Below the pieces are notes generated by a model, which did not search any database, was not told the DNA's origin, and saw only the letters and a list, made by a program, of their open reading frames with translations. This document shows, piece by piece, positions 17,323 to 25,868 of a DNA stretch of 64,000 nucleotides. Made by a program: the position numbers and the translations under genes. Source of the stretch: Parvularculaceae bacterium (lineage in GTDB: Bacteria > Pseudomonadota > Alphaproteobacteria > Caulobacterales > Parvularculaceae); contig JAJFFV010000005.1 in NCBI GenBank assembly GCA_021776475.1, positions 62,001 to 126,000 on the forward strand, in the 5' to 3' direction. Positions within the stretch are counted from its first letter, which is position 1, and each line of letters starts with the position of its first letter.

Positions 17323-19218
17323 ATGCAGGAAAATTATTCACCATACTATGACGCTCTGAGTGAGTTGATTATGATTTGCGATCACAATGGCTTGTGTGTG
17401 TACGTGAATCCGGCCTTTTGCACAATTTTTGGCGGGCAAATATGTGAATGGGTCAGCAAACCCGTTGACCTGTTGAACATGCCAGATTGTGAACTGGCTG
17501 AAATGCCCGGTCCACAAACAAGCAATCCGTCGACCTTTATAACAAACTATAAAGGAGAGCAGGCGTTTTCGCTTGAATGGTTCCGATCCACTCTGAACGA
17601 CAAGCATATAGCTTATACTGGGCGCAATATTTCTGACCATGTCAGGGCCGAGCTTTTTTTGCAGGAAACGGCACAACACATTCAGGATGCAAGCGACGCT
17701 AAAATGCGGTTTCTCGCGACAATGAGTCACGAAATAAGAACACCTCTCAACGGTATTTTGGGTATGGCCGGGCTCTTGCTCGACAGCGATCTGGCAGACA
17801 ATCAACGCTCATATACCGACGCCATTCAGGAATCTGGTACTGCGCTCCTTGGTTTGGTTAATGACATTCTCGACTATTCAAAAATTGAGGCCGGCAAACT
17901 CGAACTCGAAGATGTCTCCGTAGAACCACATCGTCTGATCTCGGGAATATTTGAACTTTTGTCTCCACGGGCAGCTCAAAAGGGTCTTGAACTCGCAACT
18001 TATATTGACCCGTCTGTGCCTGAAAAGCTTCTTGTTGATGAGGTCCGGCTACGTCAGGTTTTGATGAATCTCGTTGGTAATGGTATCAAATTTACCGAAG
18101 AAGGCGGCGTTACGATTGAGCTGTATGCTGCTCCAGGGGATAGGCCTGAGACGTCTCTGGTGACATTTCATATTCGCGACACGGGCATTGGCATACCGGA
18201 AACAGAACAGAAAAAGATATTTGACGAATTTGCGCAGGCCGATGGCACCAATGCCCGCAAATACGAGGGCACAGGACTTGGTCTGGCGATCGCCCGACGC
18301 ATCGTCAGTCTGATGAACGGCGTTATCTCTATTGAGAGCGTGCCTGACCAAGGCAGTACGTTTTCATTTACGGTCGAAATGAAAGTGGAAGATGAACCAT
18401 TTGAGAAGGCATTTGAGGCAGCCCCCGATATCCCGGTCGTTGTCTTGACCAGCTCTCCAATTCTCCGGAATATATTAACCCTTCAACTGAAATCCATTGG
18501 TATAAAGAGAAGTTTTTTCACAAACAATGCAGACGACTGCATCGCACTCCTTGAGAAATACTATGATGCAAAACTCTTATGCGATCTACCATTCGCGACG
18601 ATGCACGGGTACAAACTAACACAAAAAGCGTCGAGCTCGCTGGTGTTGTTGTCCCAGGCGGCGCGCGGCCGACTGGACGCATTTGTTAAAGTCGGCTTCA
18701 CCGGCTATCTGATTAAGCCAATTCGTCAGACCAGCCTGCGGGAAAGAGTTGTGGGTCAGGGCCGATCTGGCACAGATTGCACCGACACGGGGACGGTAAA
18801 CAACCAGCCGTCAGACACAAATGAATGTCATCGAGTACTGCTGGCTGAAGACAACAATATAAACGCCATTCTTGCCAAGGCGATCCTACACAAACTCGGC
18901 TACGTTGTGGATCATGTTGAAAATGGCAAACAGGCGATCGAAATGGTTCAAACCGCTGACTACACTCTGGTTCTCATGGATATGCGCATGCCGGAGATGG
19001 ATGGACTCGAAGCGACACAGAAAATCAGAACCCTTGGGGGCGAATACAAATCCATCCCTATCATCGCCCTGACCGCGAACCATTCTTTAGCCGACAAAGA
19101 AGCTTGTCATGCTGCTGGCATGGACGATTTCCTGACCAAACCGTTCGACCCAGAGGACCTCGAATCCAAACTCCTGCACTGGAGCGATGAGGCGTCACCG
19201 GTACGAACCGCTCTATAA
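17323..19218 (+). CDS. PAS-domain hybrid histidine kinase with a degenerate and an intact receiver
   Basis: 631 residues, no membrane segment. Order: PAS-like domain (about 5-105, with ICDHNGLCVYVNPAFCTIFG), HisKA with phospho-acceptor His136 in MSHEIRTPLNGILG, HATPase ([35 protein letters not shown]), a middle receiver-like region (about 375-475) and a canonical C-terminal receiver (VLLAEDNNINAILA, VLMDMRMPEMDG, LTKPF). The middle region keeps the final lysine loop (GYLIKPIRQ) but has lost the usual acidic pocket. No response regulator or effector is adjacent. Possible CtrA control from the upstream site suggests a cell-cycle or motility link, which is inference. Confidence 0.92.
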   Translation: MQENYSPYYDALSELIMICDHNGLCVYVNPAFCTIFGGQICEWVSKPVDLLNMPDCELAEMPGPQTSNPSTFITNYKGEQAFSLEWFRSTLNDKHIAYTGRNISDHVRAELFLQETAQHIQDASDAKMRFLATMSHEIRTPLNGILGMAGLLLDSDLADNQRSYTDAIQESGTALLGLVNDILDYSKIEAGKLELEDVSVEPHRLISGIFELLSPRAAQKGLELATYIDPSVPEKLLVDEVRLRQVLMNLVGNGIKFTEEGGVTIELYAAPGDRPETSLVTFHIRDTGIGIPETEQKKIFDEFAQADGTNARKYEGTGLGLAIARRIVSLMNGVISIESVPDQGSTFSFTVEMKVEDEPFEKAFEAAPDIPVVVLTSSPILRNILTLQLKSIGIKRSFFTNNADDCIALLEKYYDAKLLCDLPFATMHGYKLTQKASSSLVLLSQAARGRLDAFVKVGFTGYLIKPIRQTSLRERVVGQGRSGTDCTDTGTVNNQPSDTNECHRVLLAEDNNINAILAKAILHKLGYVVDHVENGKQAIEMVQTADYTLVLMDMRMPEMDGLEATQKIRTLGGEYKSIPIIALTANHSLADKEACHAAGMDDFLTKPFDPEDLESKLLHWSDEASPVRTAL

Positions 19219-19346
19219 CGCTGGCTTATCCTGCGAACCTTTCCAATACCTTAACAGAGCAAGCATACTTTTTCACCTACTGGGTAAGGATTAGTAAAGG
19301 ATAAATTATTCCCTGCTAACAATAATCACCTTTGGCAGAGGATGGT

Positions 19347-20477
19347 ATGCAGAAAATTGCCTTGCGCATGTTGTGGGCTGACACGGGCAAATCGCTCGCG
19401 ATGGTGCTTGGAATTGCATTCTCTACGTTACTGATGGCGCAACAAGCTGCGATTTTCTTCTGCCTCATGAACAATACTGCTTCTCACATTACCGCAGCAC
19501 AGGATGTTGATGTCTGGGTATCCGATCCCCGGTCCGATTATTTTGACGACCCCGGTAGCCTGCCACAGGGTTTGCTCAATTCGGTTCGCAGCGTCGAAGG
19601 TGTTGAGTATGCTGTGCCTTTTATCAGAGGGCAGGTAACGGTCGATTCCCCCAACTTTGTCGAACAGGCGATCCTCATTGGCATTGACCCGATAACAAAG
19701 CTCGGCGCCCCACAAAAAATGATCGAAGGCTCGCTGGACGCGCTGAAAGCAAGTAACGTTTTTGCAGTCGACAAACGTGGATACAGCGACATCTGGCCGA
19801 ACGAGGATATCGTCCTTGGCCGGTTTCTTGAGGTGAATAACCATAGATTGAAACTAGTCGCAGTCGTTGATCCACCCTCCCCGTTTATTTCCATGCCGCT
19901 TATTTATACCGGTTTTACAACCGCTTACGGCGTTACCGGAAACCAGCGTCCATCATTCATCCTGGTACGCATAACAGATGGCCAAAACGCTGTTGGCCTG
20001 AGTGCTGCAATCGCTGAAAGAACGGGGTATGTTGCCCAACCCAGTGATGATTTCGCAAAGTCGACCGTCGCCTACTATATGAAAAACACGGGTATTCCGA
20101 TAAATTTCTTTATCACAATCGTTCTCGGGTTTGTGGTTGGCCTCGCTGTCGTTGCGCAGACTTTTTACCTTTTCATCACTGAAAATATCAAGAATCTTGG
20201 CGTGATGAAAGCGATGGGTGCAACAGGTTGGCAACTCACCCAGATGACGTTACTACAATGCGCCCTTGTTGCCGGTATCGGCTTTAGCATTGGCATAGCA
20301 GGTGCCGCATGGTTTTTTGAAACCGTGCCGAATAGCGTCACCGCCTTCAAGGGGTTCTACTTACCATGGGAAGTTTACTTGAACACCGCGATTGCAATTC
20401 TCGGGATTTCATTATTCGCCGGCCTGATTAGTATACAGCGCGCCATCCGATATGCGCCCGCAGAAGTCCTGAGGTAG
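19347..20477 (+). CDS. DevC-like ABC exporter permease (FtsX/MacB type)
   Basis: 376 residues with an N-terminal membrane helix, a large extracytoplasmic domain (about residues 40-245) and three C-terminal helices (FFITIVLGFVVGLAVVAQTF, a second around LLQCALVAGIGFSIGIAG and a third near AIAILGISLFAGLIS), the FtsX permease layout. The early segment DVWVSDPRSDYFDDP resembles cyanobacterial DevC. I start at ATG 19347 behind GAGG rather than at TTG 19332. It forms an operon with an ATPase (5-bp gap) and a membrane-fusion protein, together a DevBCA-like exporter that moves substrates from the inner membrane or periplasm outward. No dedicated outer-membrane factor is adjacent. Confidence 0.88.
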   Translation: MQKIALRMLWADTGKSLAMVLGIAFSTLLMAQQAAIFFCLMNNTASHITAAQDVDVWVSDPRSDYFDDPGSLPQGLLNSVRSVEGVEYAVPFIRGQVTVDSPNFVEQAILIGIDPITKLGAPQKMIEGSLDALKASNVFAVDKRGYSDIWPNEDIVLGRFLEVNNHRLKLVAVVDPPSPFISMPLIYTGFTTAYGVTGNQRPSFILVRITDGQNAVGLSAAIAERTGYVAQPSDDFAKSTVAYYMKNTGIPINFFITIVLGFVVGLAVVAQTFYLFITENIKNLGVMKAMGATGWQLTQMTLLQCALVAGIGFSIGIAGAAWFFETVPNSVTAFKGFYLPWEVYLNTAIAILGISLFAGLISIQRAIRYAPAEVLR

Positions 20478-20482
20478 GCCCG

Positions 20483-21190
20483 ATGGAAGCCGCAATAAGT
20501 TGCAATAATCTGGTCAAAAGTTTTGGTAAGGGATCCAGTTCACAGACCGTTCTCAACGGTATAAATCTCGATCTTTCGGCCGGCGAATTGACTATCATCG
20601 CGGGACCAAGCGGTTCTGGAAAGACAACGTTGCTCTCGATTCTTGCCTGCACCCTGCGGCCCACTTCCGGTTTTGCAGAAGTCTTCGGTCAAAACATCGC
20701 GCAGCTGACGAACGCTCAAATGGCAAGGCTCCGGCGTCACGACGTTGGGTTCATTTTCCAACAGTACAATTTGATCCCTGCTCTTACAGCCGCCGAAAAT
20801 GCAGCGATTCCGCTTATCATTGCGGGCGCGCCCTACGACAAGGCAGTCGAGGCCGGCCGCCGGGTCCTCGGCAAATTTGACCTCACAGAACACAGCCATA
20901 AATATCCGCGACAAATGTCAGGTGGACAACAGCAACGCGTTGCCGTTGCGAGGGCGCTTATACACAAACCGCGCCTTGTCATCTGTGACGAGCCAACAGC
21001 GGCACTTGATGCCAAGTCGGGCGAAACAGTCATGCAAATATTGAGCGACATCGCCGCGTCAAAAAATCGCCTGGTCATCGTCGTGACGCATGATCACAGA
21101 ATTTTTCACCATGCGGACCGGCTGGTCGAAATGAATGACGGCAATATCGTCTCAAATCCAGATCAACACAACTATGCGAGGATAGCATGA
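20483..21190 (+). CDS. DevA/LolD-like ABC transporter ATPase
   Basis: 235 residues. Walker A GPSGSGKTTLL, Q-loop FIFQQYNLIPALTAAENAAI, signature MSGGQQQRVAVARAL, Walker B LVICDEPTAALD and switch VVTHDHRI are all intact. It belongs to the MacB/LolD/DevA subgroup that pairs with FtsX-type permeases. It overlaps the membrane-fusion gene by 4 bp (ATGA) and follows the permease by 5 bp. Confidence 0.95.
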   Translation: MEAAISCNNLVKSFGKGSSSQTVLNGINLDLSAGELTIIAGPSGSGKTTLLSILACTLRPTSGFAEVFGQNIAQLTNAQMARLRRHDVGFIFQQYNLIPALTAAENAAIPLIIAGAPYDKAVEAGRRVLGKFDLTEHSHKYPRQMSGGQQQRVAVARALIHKPRLVICDEPTAALDAKSGETVMQILSDIAASKNRLVIVVTHDHRIFHHADRLVEMNDGNIVSNPDQHNYARIA

Positions 21191-22341
21191 GCCCACTCAT
21201 CTTCAGAAAAGAGGTGCTTCTTTACGGTATTGCCGGTGCTTGTCTTGGTTTTGCGACGATATCGATCGCACAGTCTCAACCCGCCAGTTCACGGACCGAA
21301 CCACGTGGCCCGGTCAATGCGCCACCCGTTGCCTCGATGATAGCTGCAACCGGCATTCTGGAACCGTCGTCTGAAACTATTCTCATTGTACCAGAAATTG
21401 AAGGACGTGTTTCTTCAGTTCTGGTCAAGGCCGGTGATTTCGTTCGCAAAGGACAGATACTGTACACGCTTGACGATAATGTCCTGATGGCTGCTGTGGA
21501 CGAAGCAAGAGCCCGTGTTGAACTCGCCAGATCTGAAGTTGCACTGCACAGGGCAAACATTCAATCGGTTAAGACCACCACTGATGGGTTGCGTTTTAAA
21601 TTCAACCAGCTGAGCAACCGGGTCGAGCGATACCGCCCTCTTCAGCCAGATGCTATCAGTCCCGATGAATTTGAAAAATTAGTTACAGAAGCGAATGACG
21701 CTTTTTACAATATGCGCAATGCCGAGAATCAACTTGAAGCATCGCGTCACATACTCAACGTCGCGGAAAAAGAACTGGCCCTCGCGACTAAAAAATTATC
21801 CGTTGCCGGCGCCCAACACGAGCGAACAAAGCTACGCGCTTCGATTGATGGGCAAGTGCTCAGTGTGAACTTGCGCGAAGGTGACGTTTTTACTGCACCA
21901 AGAGATCCTGATTTGTATGTCAACATCGGCAATATCCAACAATTGCACGTCCGTGCTGAAATCAACGACACGGAAGTTTCCAGATTTTACCCTGGAAATG
22001 CAGCTACCGCTTACCTTCGCGATGTTCAATCATCAACAATCGCATTGCGATTCCTTACGTCTGATCAAATCCTGACGACCAAAAGCCAGGTCAACAATCA
22101 AGCTGCCGAACTAACAGACATGCGGATTTTGAACGTGGTGTATCGGGTCGAGGGAACAACAGTTCCTCTTTATGCCGGTCAATTGGTGGATGTTTATATT
22201 GAAACAGGATCGAGCGATGCGTTCGCCGACGTCAAGCCTGTTGCATCCATCCAACCTCCAACCACAACTAACCTTCCGACAACACTAGAAAATACGGCTT
22301 ACTGGGAGACCCGGTCCGGCGATCAGAAACTAAGATTCTAG
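21187..22341 (+). CDS. HlyD/DevB-like periplasmic adaptor
   Basis: 384 residues. A weak N-terminal signal anchor (LYGIAGACLGFATISIA) is followed by a lipoyl-like half (PEIEGRVSSVLVKAGDFVRK and GQILYTLDD), a long helical hairpin (about 105-220), the second lipoyl half (TKLRASIDGQVLSVNLREGD) and a beta-barrel domain. This is the adaptor of the DevBCA-like exporter. Its 3' end faces the acyltransferase operon across a hairpin. The exporter could move a lipid or acylated metabolite, but nothing in the sequence names the cargo. Confidence 0.9.
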   Translation: MSPLIFRKEVLLYGIAGACLGFATISIAQSQPASSRTEPRGPVNAPPVASMIAATGILEPSSETILIVPEIEGRVSSVLVKAGDFVRKGQILYTLDDNVLMAAVDEARARVELARSEVALHRANIQSVKTTTDGLRFKFNQLSNRVERYRPLQPDAISPDEFEKLVTEANDAFYNMRNAENQLEASRHILNVAEKELALATKKLSVAGAQHERTKLRASIDGQVLSVNLREGDVFTAPRDPDLYVNIGNIQQLHVRAEINDTEVSRFYPGNAATAYLRDVQSSTIALRFLTSDQILTTKSQVNNQAAELTDMRILNVVYRVEGTTVPLYAGQLVDVYIETGSSDAFADVKPVASIQPPTTTNLPTTLENTAYWETRSGDQKLRF

Positions 22342-22395
22342 CGACAAATTCACAACCCGTAGACACCGCCGTGTCAACAGGTAGGGTATAAGTCT

Positions 22396-22430
22396 AACCG
22401 GGATAGATGGAAGCGCTCCTTATCCCGGTT
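22396..22430. terminator. Hairpin between convergent genes
   Basis: AACCGGGATA at 22396-22405 pairs exactly with TATCCCGGTT at 22421-22430 around a 15-base loop. It lies between the convergent adaptor gene and acyltransferase gene. There is no T-run, so it may act as a bidirectional 3'-end stabiliser or a weak terminator. Confidence 0.55.
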
Positions 22431-22439
22431 GAGAGCTGA

Positions 22440-23132
22440 TCAACCAAATATCAACGGATGTTTCTCCGGGCGCAAACGCTTCATATCTTCTTCGACAACC
22501 TCGAGATCACAATAACATGGCTGGCGCAAACCGTGGTATTCTCGCGGCTCACCAAGCGGATCAAACCGCACCCCTATTCTCGCAAGAAGCATCAATAGAG
22601 CAGGTTCCATCGTGGCACAAAGATACCGGATGTTATTCTCCCGTGCCATTACGACCACACCGTGCATCAGATGGATGGAAAGAGCTGACAAACCACCGCT
22701 TATTGGGCTTCCTTTTTCGTCCTTATGTGCAGCATCGGTAGTTCGGCGATTGTAGTCCTGCGTCACTGAAAACCGTGAAACTTCGGCGATCCGTGTCATA
22801 TCAACATCATCACCCAGTAGTTCAAATGGGGACGGCTTCATTTCCTGAATCGGAAGGGCAGGATTTTTTACATCACCCGAAGGAAGTATAAGTCTGACCA
22901 CACCGATGCTGTCACCATTGTCTCCTCTCGTCAGGAGAGCGTGTCCAGCTCGTTCATCATACTCGTCGTATTCACGACCCTTGTTGATGTTCACTTCGTT
23001 ATACCAACCACGCTCTACACAATATACTTTGTAGCGCAATCGCTGACATTTGACGACGTGCTCTTCTTCACGCGATACGGTAAGTTCCAATGGAACCTGG
23101 GATTCGGGAGTGCGGCGTTTTGCTGACAGCAT
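22440..23132 (-). CDS. Exosortase-associated/FeeM/LuxI-type acyltransferase (possible N-acyl amino acid or autoinducer synthase)
   Basis: 230 residues, soluble. The GNAT-like fold of the LuxI/FeeM superfamily is visible: RLRYKVYCVERGWYNEV near residue 30, acidic EYDEYDERAGHALL, then SIGVVRLILPSG and IAEVSRFSVTQDYNRR, followed by a helical region and RYLCATMEPALLMLLARIGV. This is the pattern of the putative PEP-CTERM/exosortase-system acyltransferases. These are related to N-acyl amino acid synthases that take acyl chains from acyl-ACP. No luxR-type gene or exosortase is adjacent. The start overlaps the yfiR-like stop by one base (TAATG), so it is the last gene of the receptor operon. A role in making an acylated signal is inference. 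Confidence 0.8.
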   Translation of the reverse strand: MLSAKRRTPESQVPLELTVSREEEHVVKCQRLRYKVYCVERGWYNEVNINKGREYDEYDERAGHALLTRGDNGDSIGVVRLILPSGDVKNPALPIQEMKPSPFELLGDDVDMTRIAEVSRFSVTQDYNRRTTDAAHKDEKGSPISGGLSALSIHLMHGVVVMARENNIRYLCATMEPALLMLLARIGVRFDPLGEPREYHGLRQPCYCDLEVVEEDMKRLRPEKHPLIFG

Positions 23133-23731
23133 TACCTAACCCCCCCTGTTTTGACGATCTCTGCAAGTCGCAATACGCCCGCTCCCAGGGAGATCTTTGC
23201 ATCGTTTACGGAATCCAGGTTGACCTTGAAACGGAGCTTGCGGTCAGCAAGGTACAACTCTATTTGCCCGCCCTGTATCGTAAAACCTGATTTGTCCGAG
23301 ACCAGGAGGATCGCACTTTCTTGCGCCAGATCGAAGTATTTCTCGAAGTCCGCAGGCTCAGTTACTTCACCGACAAACATTATTGAACATGATGAAAGCT
23401 GGTACTGATCGAAGGTATCGAAAAATGTGACCCTGACCGGTCTCTTTTGAACCTGTTTTCGCCCCCAACCATCAAACGCGGCAGCATTTAGTGTGTCGCG
23501 TTGGATACAAAACTGAACAGTTATGTCGAGGTCATCAACCTCTGGCCAGGACGTAAACTTCGCAAAGTTAAACAAATACGCGGCTTTAAGCGCGTCCGCA
23601 GAATTTTTGCTTGGCGCCTGTGCATACGCACCCGAGCCAATGCTCAGACACAAAGGCAGGCAACAAAAGCCGACGAGCATTTGTCGAGCCCTTCGTAGCC
23701 ATCTGGCCTTGGGTTGAAACAACTTCCACAT
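23132..23731 (-). CDS. YfiR-family periplasmic protein (DUF4154)
   Basis: 199 residues. A Sec signal peptide (LVGFCCLPLCLSIGSGAYAQ) is followed by the family core: LKAAYLFNFAKFTSWPE, VQFCIQRDTLNAAAFDGWGR, IMFVGEVTE, ESAILLVSDKSGFTIQGG and IELYLADRKLRFKVNLDSVN. In Pseudomonas, YfiR is a periplasmic inhibitor of YfiN through its CHASE8 sensor domain. The hybrid kinase at 27543-29870 carries a CHASE8-type domain, so the same contact is plausible here. It lies 11 bp after the TonB receptor and overlaps the acyltransferase by one base. Confidence 0.9.
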   Translation of the reverse strand: MWKLFQPKARWLRRARQMLVGFCCLPLCLSIGSGAYAQAPSKNSADALKAAYLFNFAKFTSWPEVDDLDITVQFCIQRDTLNAAAFDGWGRKQVQKRPVRVTFFDTFDQYQLSSCSIMFVGEVTEPADFEKYFDLAQESAILLVSDKSGFTIQGGQIELYLADRKLRFKVNLDSVNDAKISLGAGVLRLAEIVKTGGVR

Positions 23732-23742
23732 AACGACGATCC

Positions 23743-25782
23743 CTAATATTTCTTCGTTATCGAGACATGGAAGCTTCGTTCTACCCCAGTTGGGATTGTC
23801 GCAAATGACGGGTCAACGCCGAACTCGAAGTTACTGTTGTCCGTCAGGTTCCGGCCCGTCACAGCCAAGCTGGTTTGACTGGTAAGACGATATTCAACGC
23901 GGGCATCCACCGCTGTATATCCTCCTATGCCGAACCCATCGAGGTCGTCCGAATGCCGTACCGCTGTATCGAACCTGAGTGAATCCGTTACATCGTACAG
24001 GGAGCGCAACGTCATCGTATGAGCTGCATCTCCCCCGCCTGGTTCACTGACCAGAACATTCGGTGCGGTCGGCAAATCGCCGTCAATTTCGAGATAAGAC
24101 ATCGTCCCTTGCAGGCGCCATCTATCCTGCACCTGCCAGTCCACAACAACTTCAACGCCATGCGTGTCCGCATTGACTAGTTCGTCTACAGTCAATGGCA
24201 GGACTGCCACTGGCACTACAGTTGTATCGATAGTCGGTGCGCCGATCACAGATCCCCTGAGGTCTTCATATTGATTCAAGAACGCTGCCACATCAATGGA
24301 GAAATTCTCTCGCAGCCGCAGTCTTGTACCTATTTCATAAGCGACCAGAGTTTCCGATTCAATCGTTGGGTCTCCGGTAAACCTGAATACCAGAGGGAGT
24401 GGTCCCGGATTAACGCCGGGGACACCCGGTGGAACGACCTGGCTGTTTACACGAACATTATCTTCAGCCCGCGAAGGTGTGCGCACCGCTCTGGAAATCG
24501 CTCCCCAGATGGTTTTTCCTTCAGCCACCAACCACGTAAAGCGTATAGACGGCTGGACTTCGAAGCCAGTGTAGTCGTTGTGCGAAAACTTTGATCCAAT
24601 TGTGACGGCGACGTCTTCTGTTAGTTCAATCGTATCTTGAACGAACGCATTAAAAATCTCATCTGTGCGGCTTGTCGGATCGAACTGAACAAACTCGCTG
24701 TTCGTGATGTCATCGTTGATATACCGATAACCGGCGCCCCATAACAGATGGTGCATTTCACCAACAGGCATCGAGTGCTGTACTTGCAGATCAACGGTAG
24801 TACGTTCTTCTGTGCCTTGTGGAATTTCAATATCGCTATAGTCGACATATGCCTGTACTGACACCTCTGACTCGTTCCCAAGATCACGTGCCCAGTGAGT
24901 CAGAATATGCGCGTTTGTACGTTCGATTTCTGCATCACGCCGCTCAAGAAACGGTGGTACCAGCAAGGGTACATCGAGCGTTTCGCCGGCATCGACCATC
25001 GTGAAATCGCCCGAAAACATAAACTTGTCAGTTTCACTCGGTTTATGGTCTGTGCGAAAGCCGGCCGTGAAAATACTCCAACCGTCATTTGCATTGACGC
25101 CGCTCGCAATTTCCCGGTCATCATATTTTTCATATTTTGCATGCACGCGATAAGTCGCGGTTTCGTTCAAGTCGCCGCCATGACGGAGGATCAACTGCCC
25201 TGCCAGATCATCGCCTGCGCTCGCCTTGATCAATGTACCTTGGGTGTCGTCGCTAGATCTGGTAATGATGTTAATAACACCATTAACAGCGTTAGCACCC
25301 CACAGAGTACCACCGGGGCCGCGAACCACTTCAATGCGCTCAATGTCTTCAAGAATTAAATTTTGCTTATCCCAATTCACACCGGAGAACAGCGGAGTGA
25401 AAACTGTACGGCCATCAATCATTACCAAGAGCTTGTTAGCAAAGCGGCTGTTAAAACCGCGTACTGTGACTGCCCAGGAGTTTGCATTGATTTGCGCCAC
25501 ATTAACACCCGGCACCAATCTTAATGCGTCGGGGACCGTGGTTGCGCCAGAGCGCTCGATGTCGGTCCGTGTCAACACGAAAACAGCTGCCGCCGCTTCG
25601 GACGCCGCTTCTTTCCGCTTTGAAACAGTCGTGACTTCTACATTCATGAGGTCTTCGAGAGACATCGATGTAAAATCGTCACCAACTGTGTCATCTGCCC
25701 ATGCACTAACTGCCAGAGCAGAGATACTGACGGACGCCATAACCAATGCCTTGTTGCACCGTCTGATCACTTGTCCAGACAT
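23743..25782 (-). CDS. TonB-dependent outer-membrane receptor
   Basis: 679 residues: signal peptide ending AVSAWADD, then a characteristic lead SMSLEDLMNVEVTTVSKRKE, the plug domain (IERSGATTVPDALRLVPGVN, FNSRFANKLLVMIDGRTVFT, IERIEVVRGPGGTLWGANAV) and a beta-barrel ending in an aromatic-type terminus (HVSITKKY). The plug lead is typical of receptors paired with YfiR-like genes. The ligand is not evident. It is transcribed with yfiR and the acyltransferase; an 86-bp gap separates it from the kinase gene upstream, where a separate promoter may lie. Confidence 0.93.
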   Translation of the reverse strand: MSGQVIRRCNKALVMASVSISALAVSAWADDTVGDDFTSMSLEDLMNVEVTTVSKRKEAASEAAAAVFVLTRTDIERSGATTVPDALRLVPGVNVAQINANSWAVTVRGFNSRFANKLLVMIDGRTVFTPLFSGVNWDKQNLILEDIERIEVVRGPGGTLWGANAVNGVINIITRSSDDTQGTLIKASAGDDLAGQLILRHGGDLNETATYRVHAKYEKYDDREIASGVNANDGWSIFTAGFRTDHKPSETDKFMFSGDFTMVDAGETLDVPLLVPPFLERRDAEIERTNAHILTHWARDLGNESEVSVQAYVDYSDIEIPQGTEERTTVDLQVQHSMPVGEMHHLLWGAGYRYINDDITNSEFVQFDPTSRTDEIFNAFVQDTIELTEDVAVTIGSKFSHNDYTGFEVQPSIRFTWLVAEGKTIWGAISRAVRTPSRAEDNVRVNSQVVPPGVPGVNPGPLPLVFRFTGDPTIESETLVAYEIGTRLRLRENFSIDVAAFLNQYEDLRGSVIGAPTIDTTVVPVAVLPLTVDELVNADTHGVEVVVDWQVQDRWRLQGTMSYLEIDGDLPTAPNVLVSEPGGGDAAHTMTLRSLYDVTDSLRFDTAVRHSDDLDGFGIGGYTAVDARVEYRLTSQTSLAVTGRNLTDNSNFEFGVDPSFATIPTGVERSFHVSITKKY

Positions 25783-25868
25783 AAATATTCTCCAAGATTT
25801 TTGTTAAGTTGCCTCAAATAGATGAAAATTCTTCTAATTCCGCGGTTATTTGGGTGTGGAAACATCGG

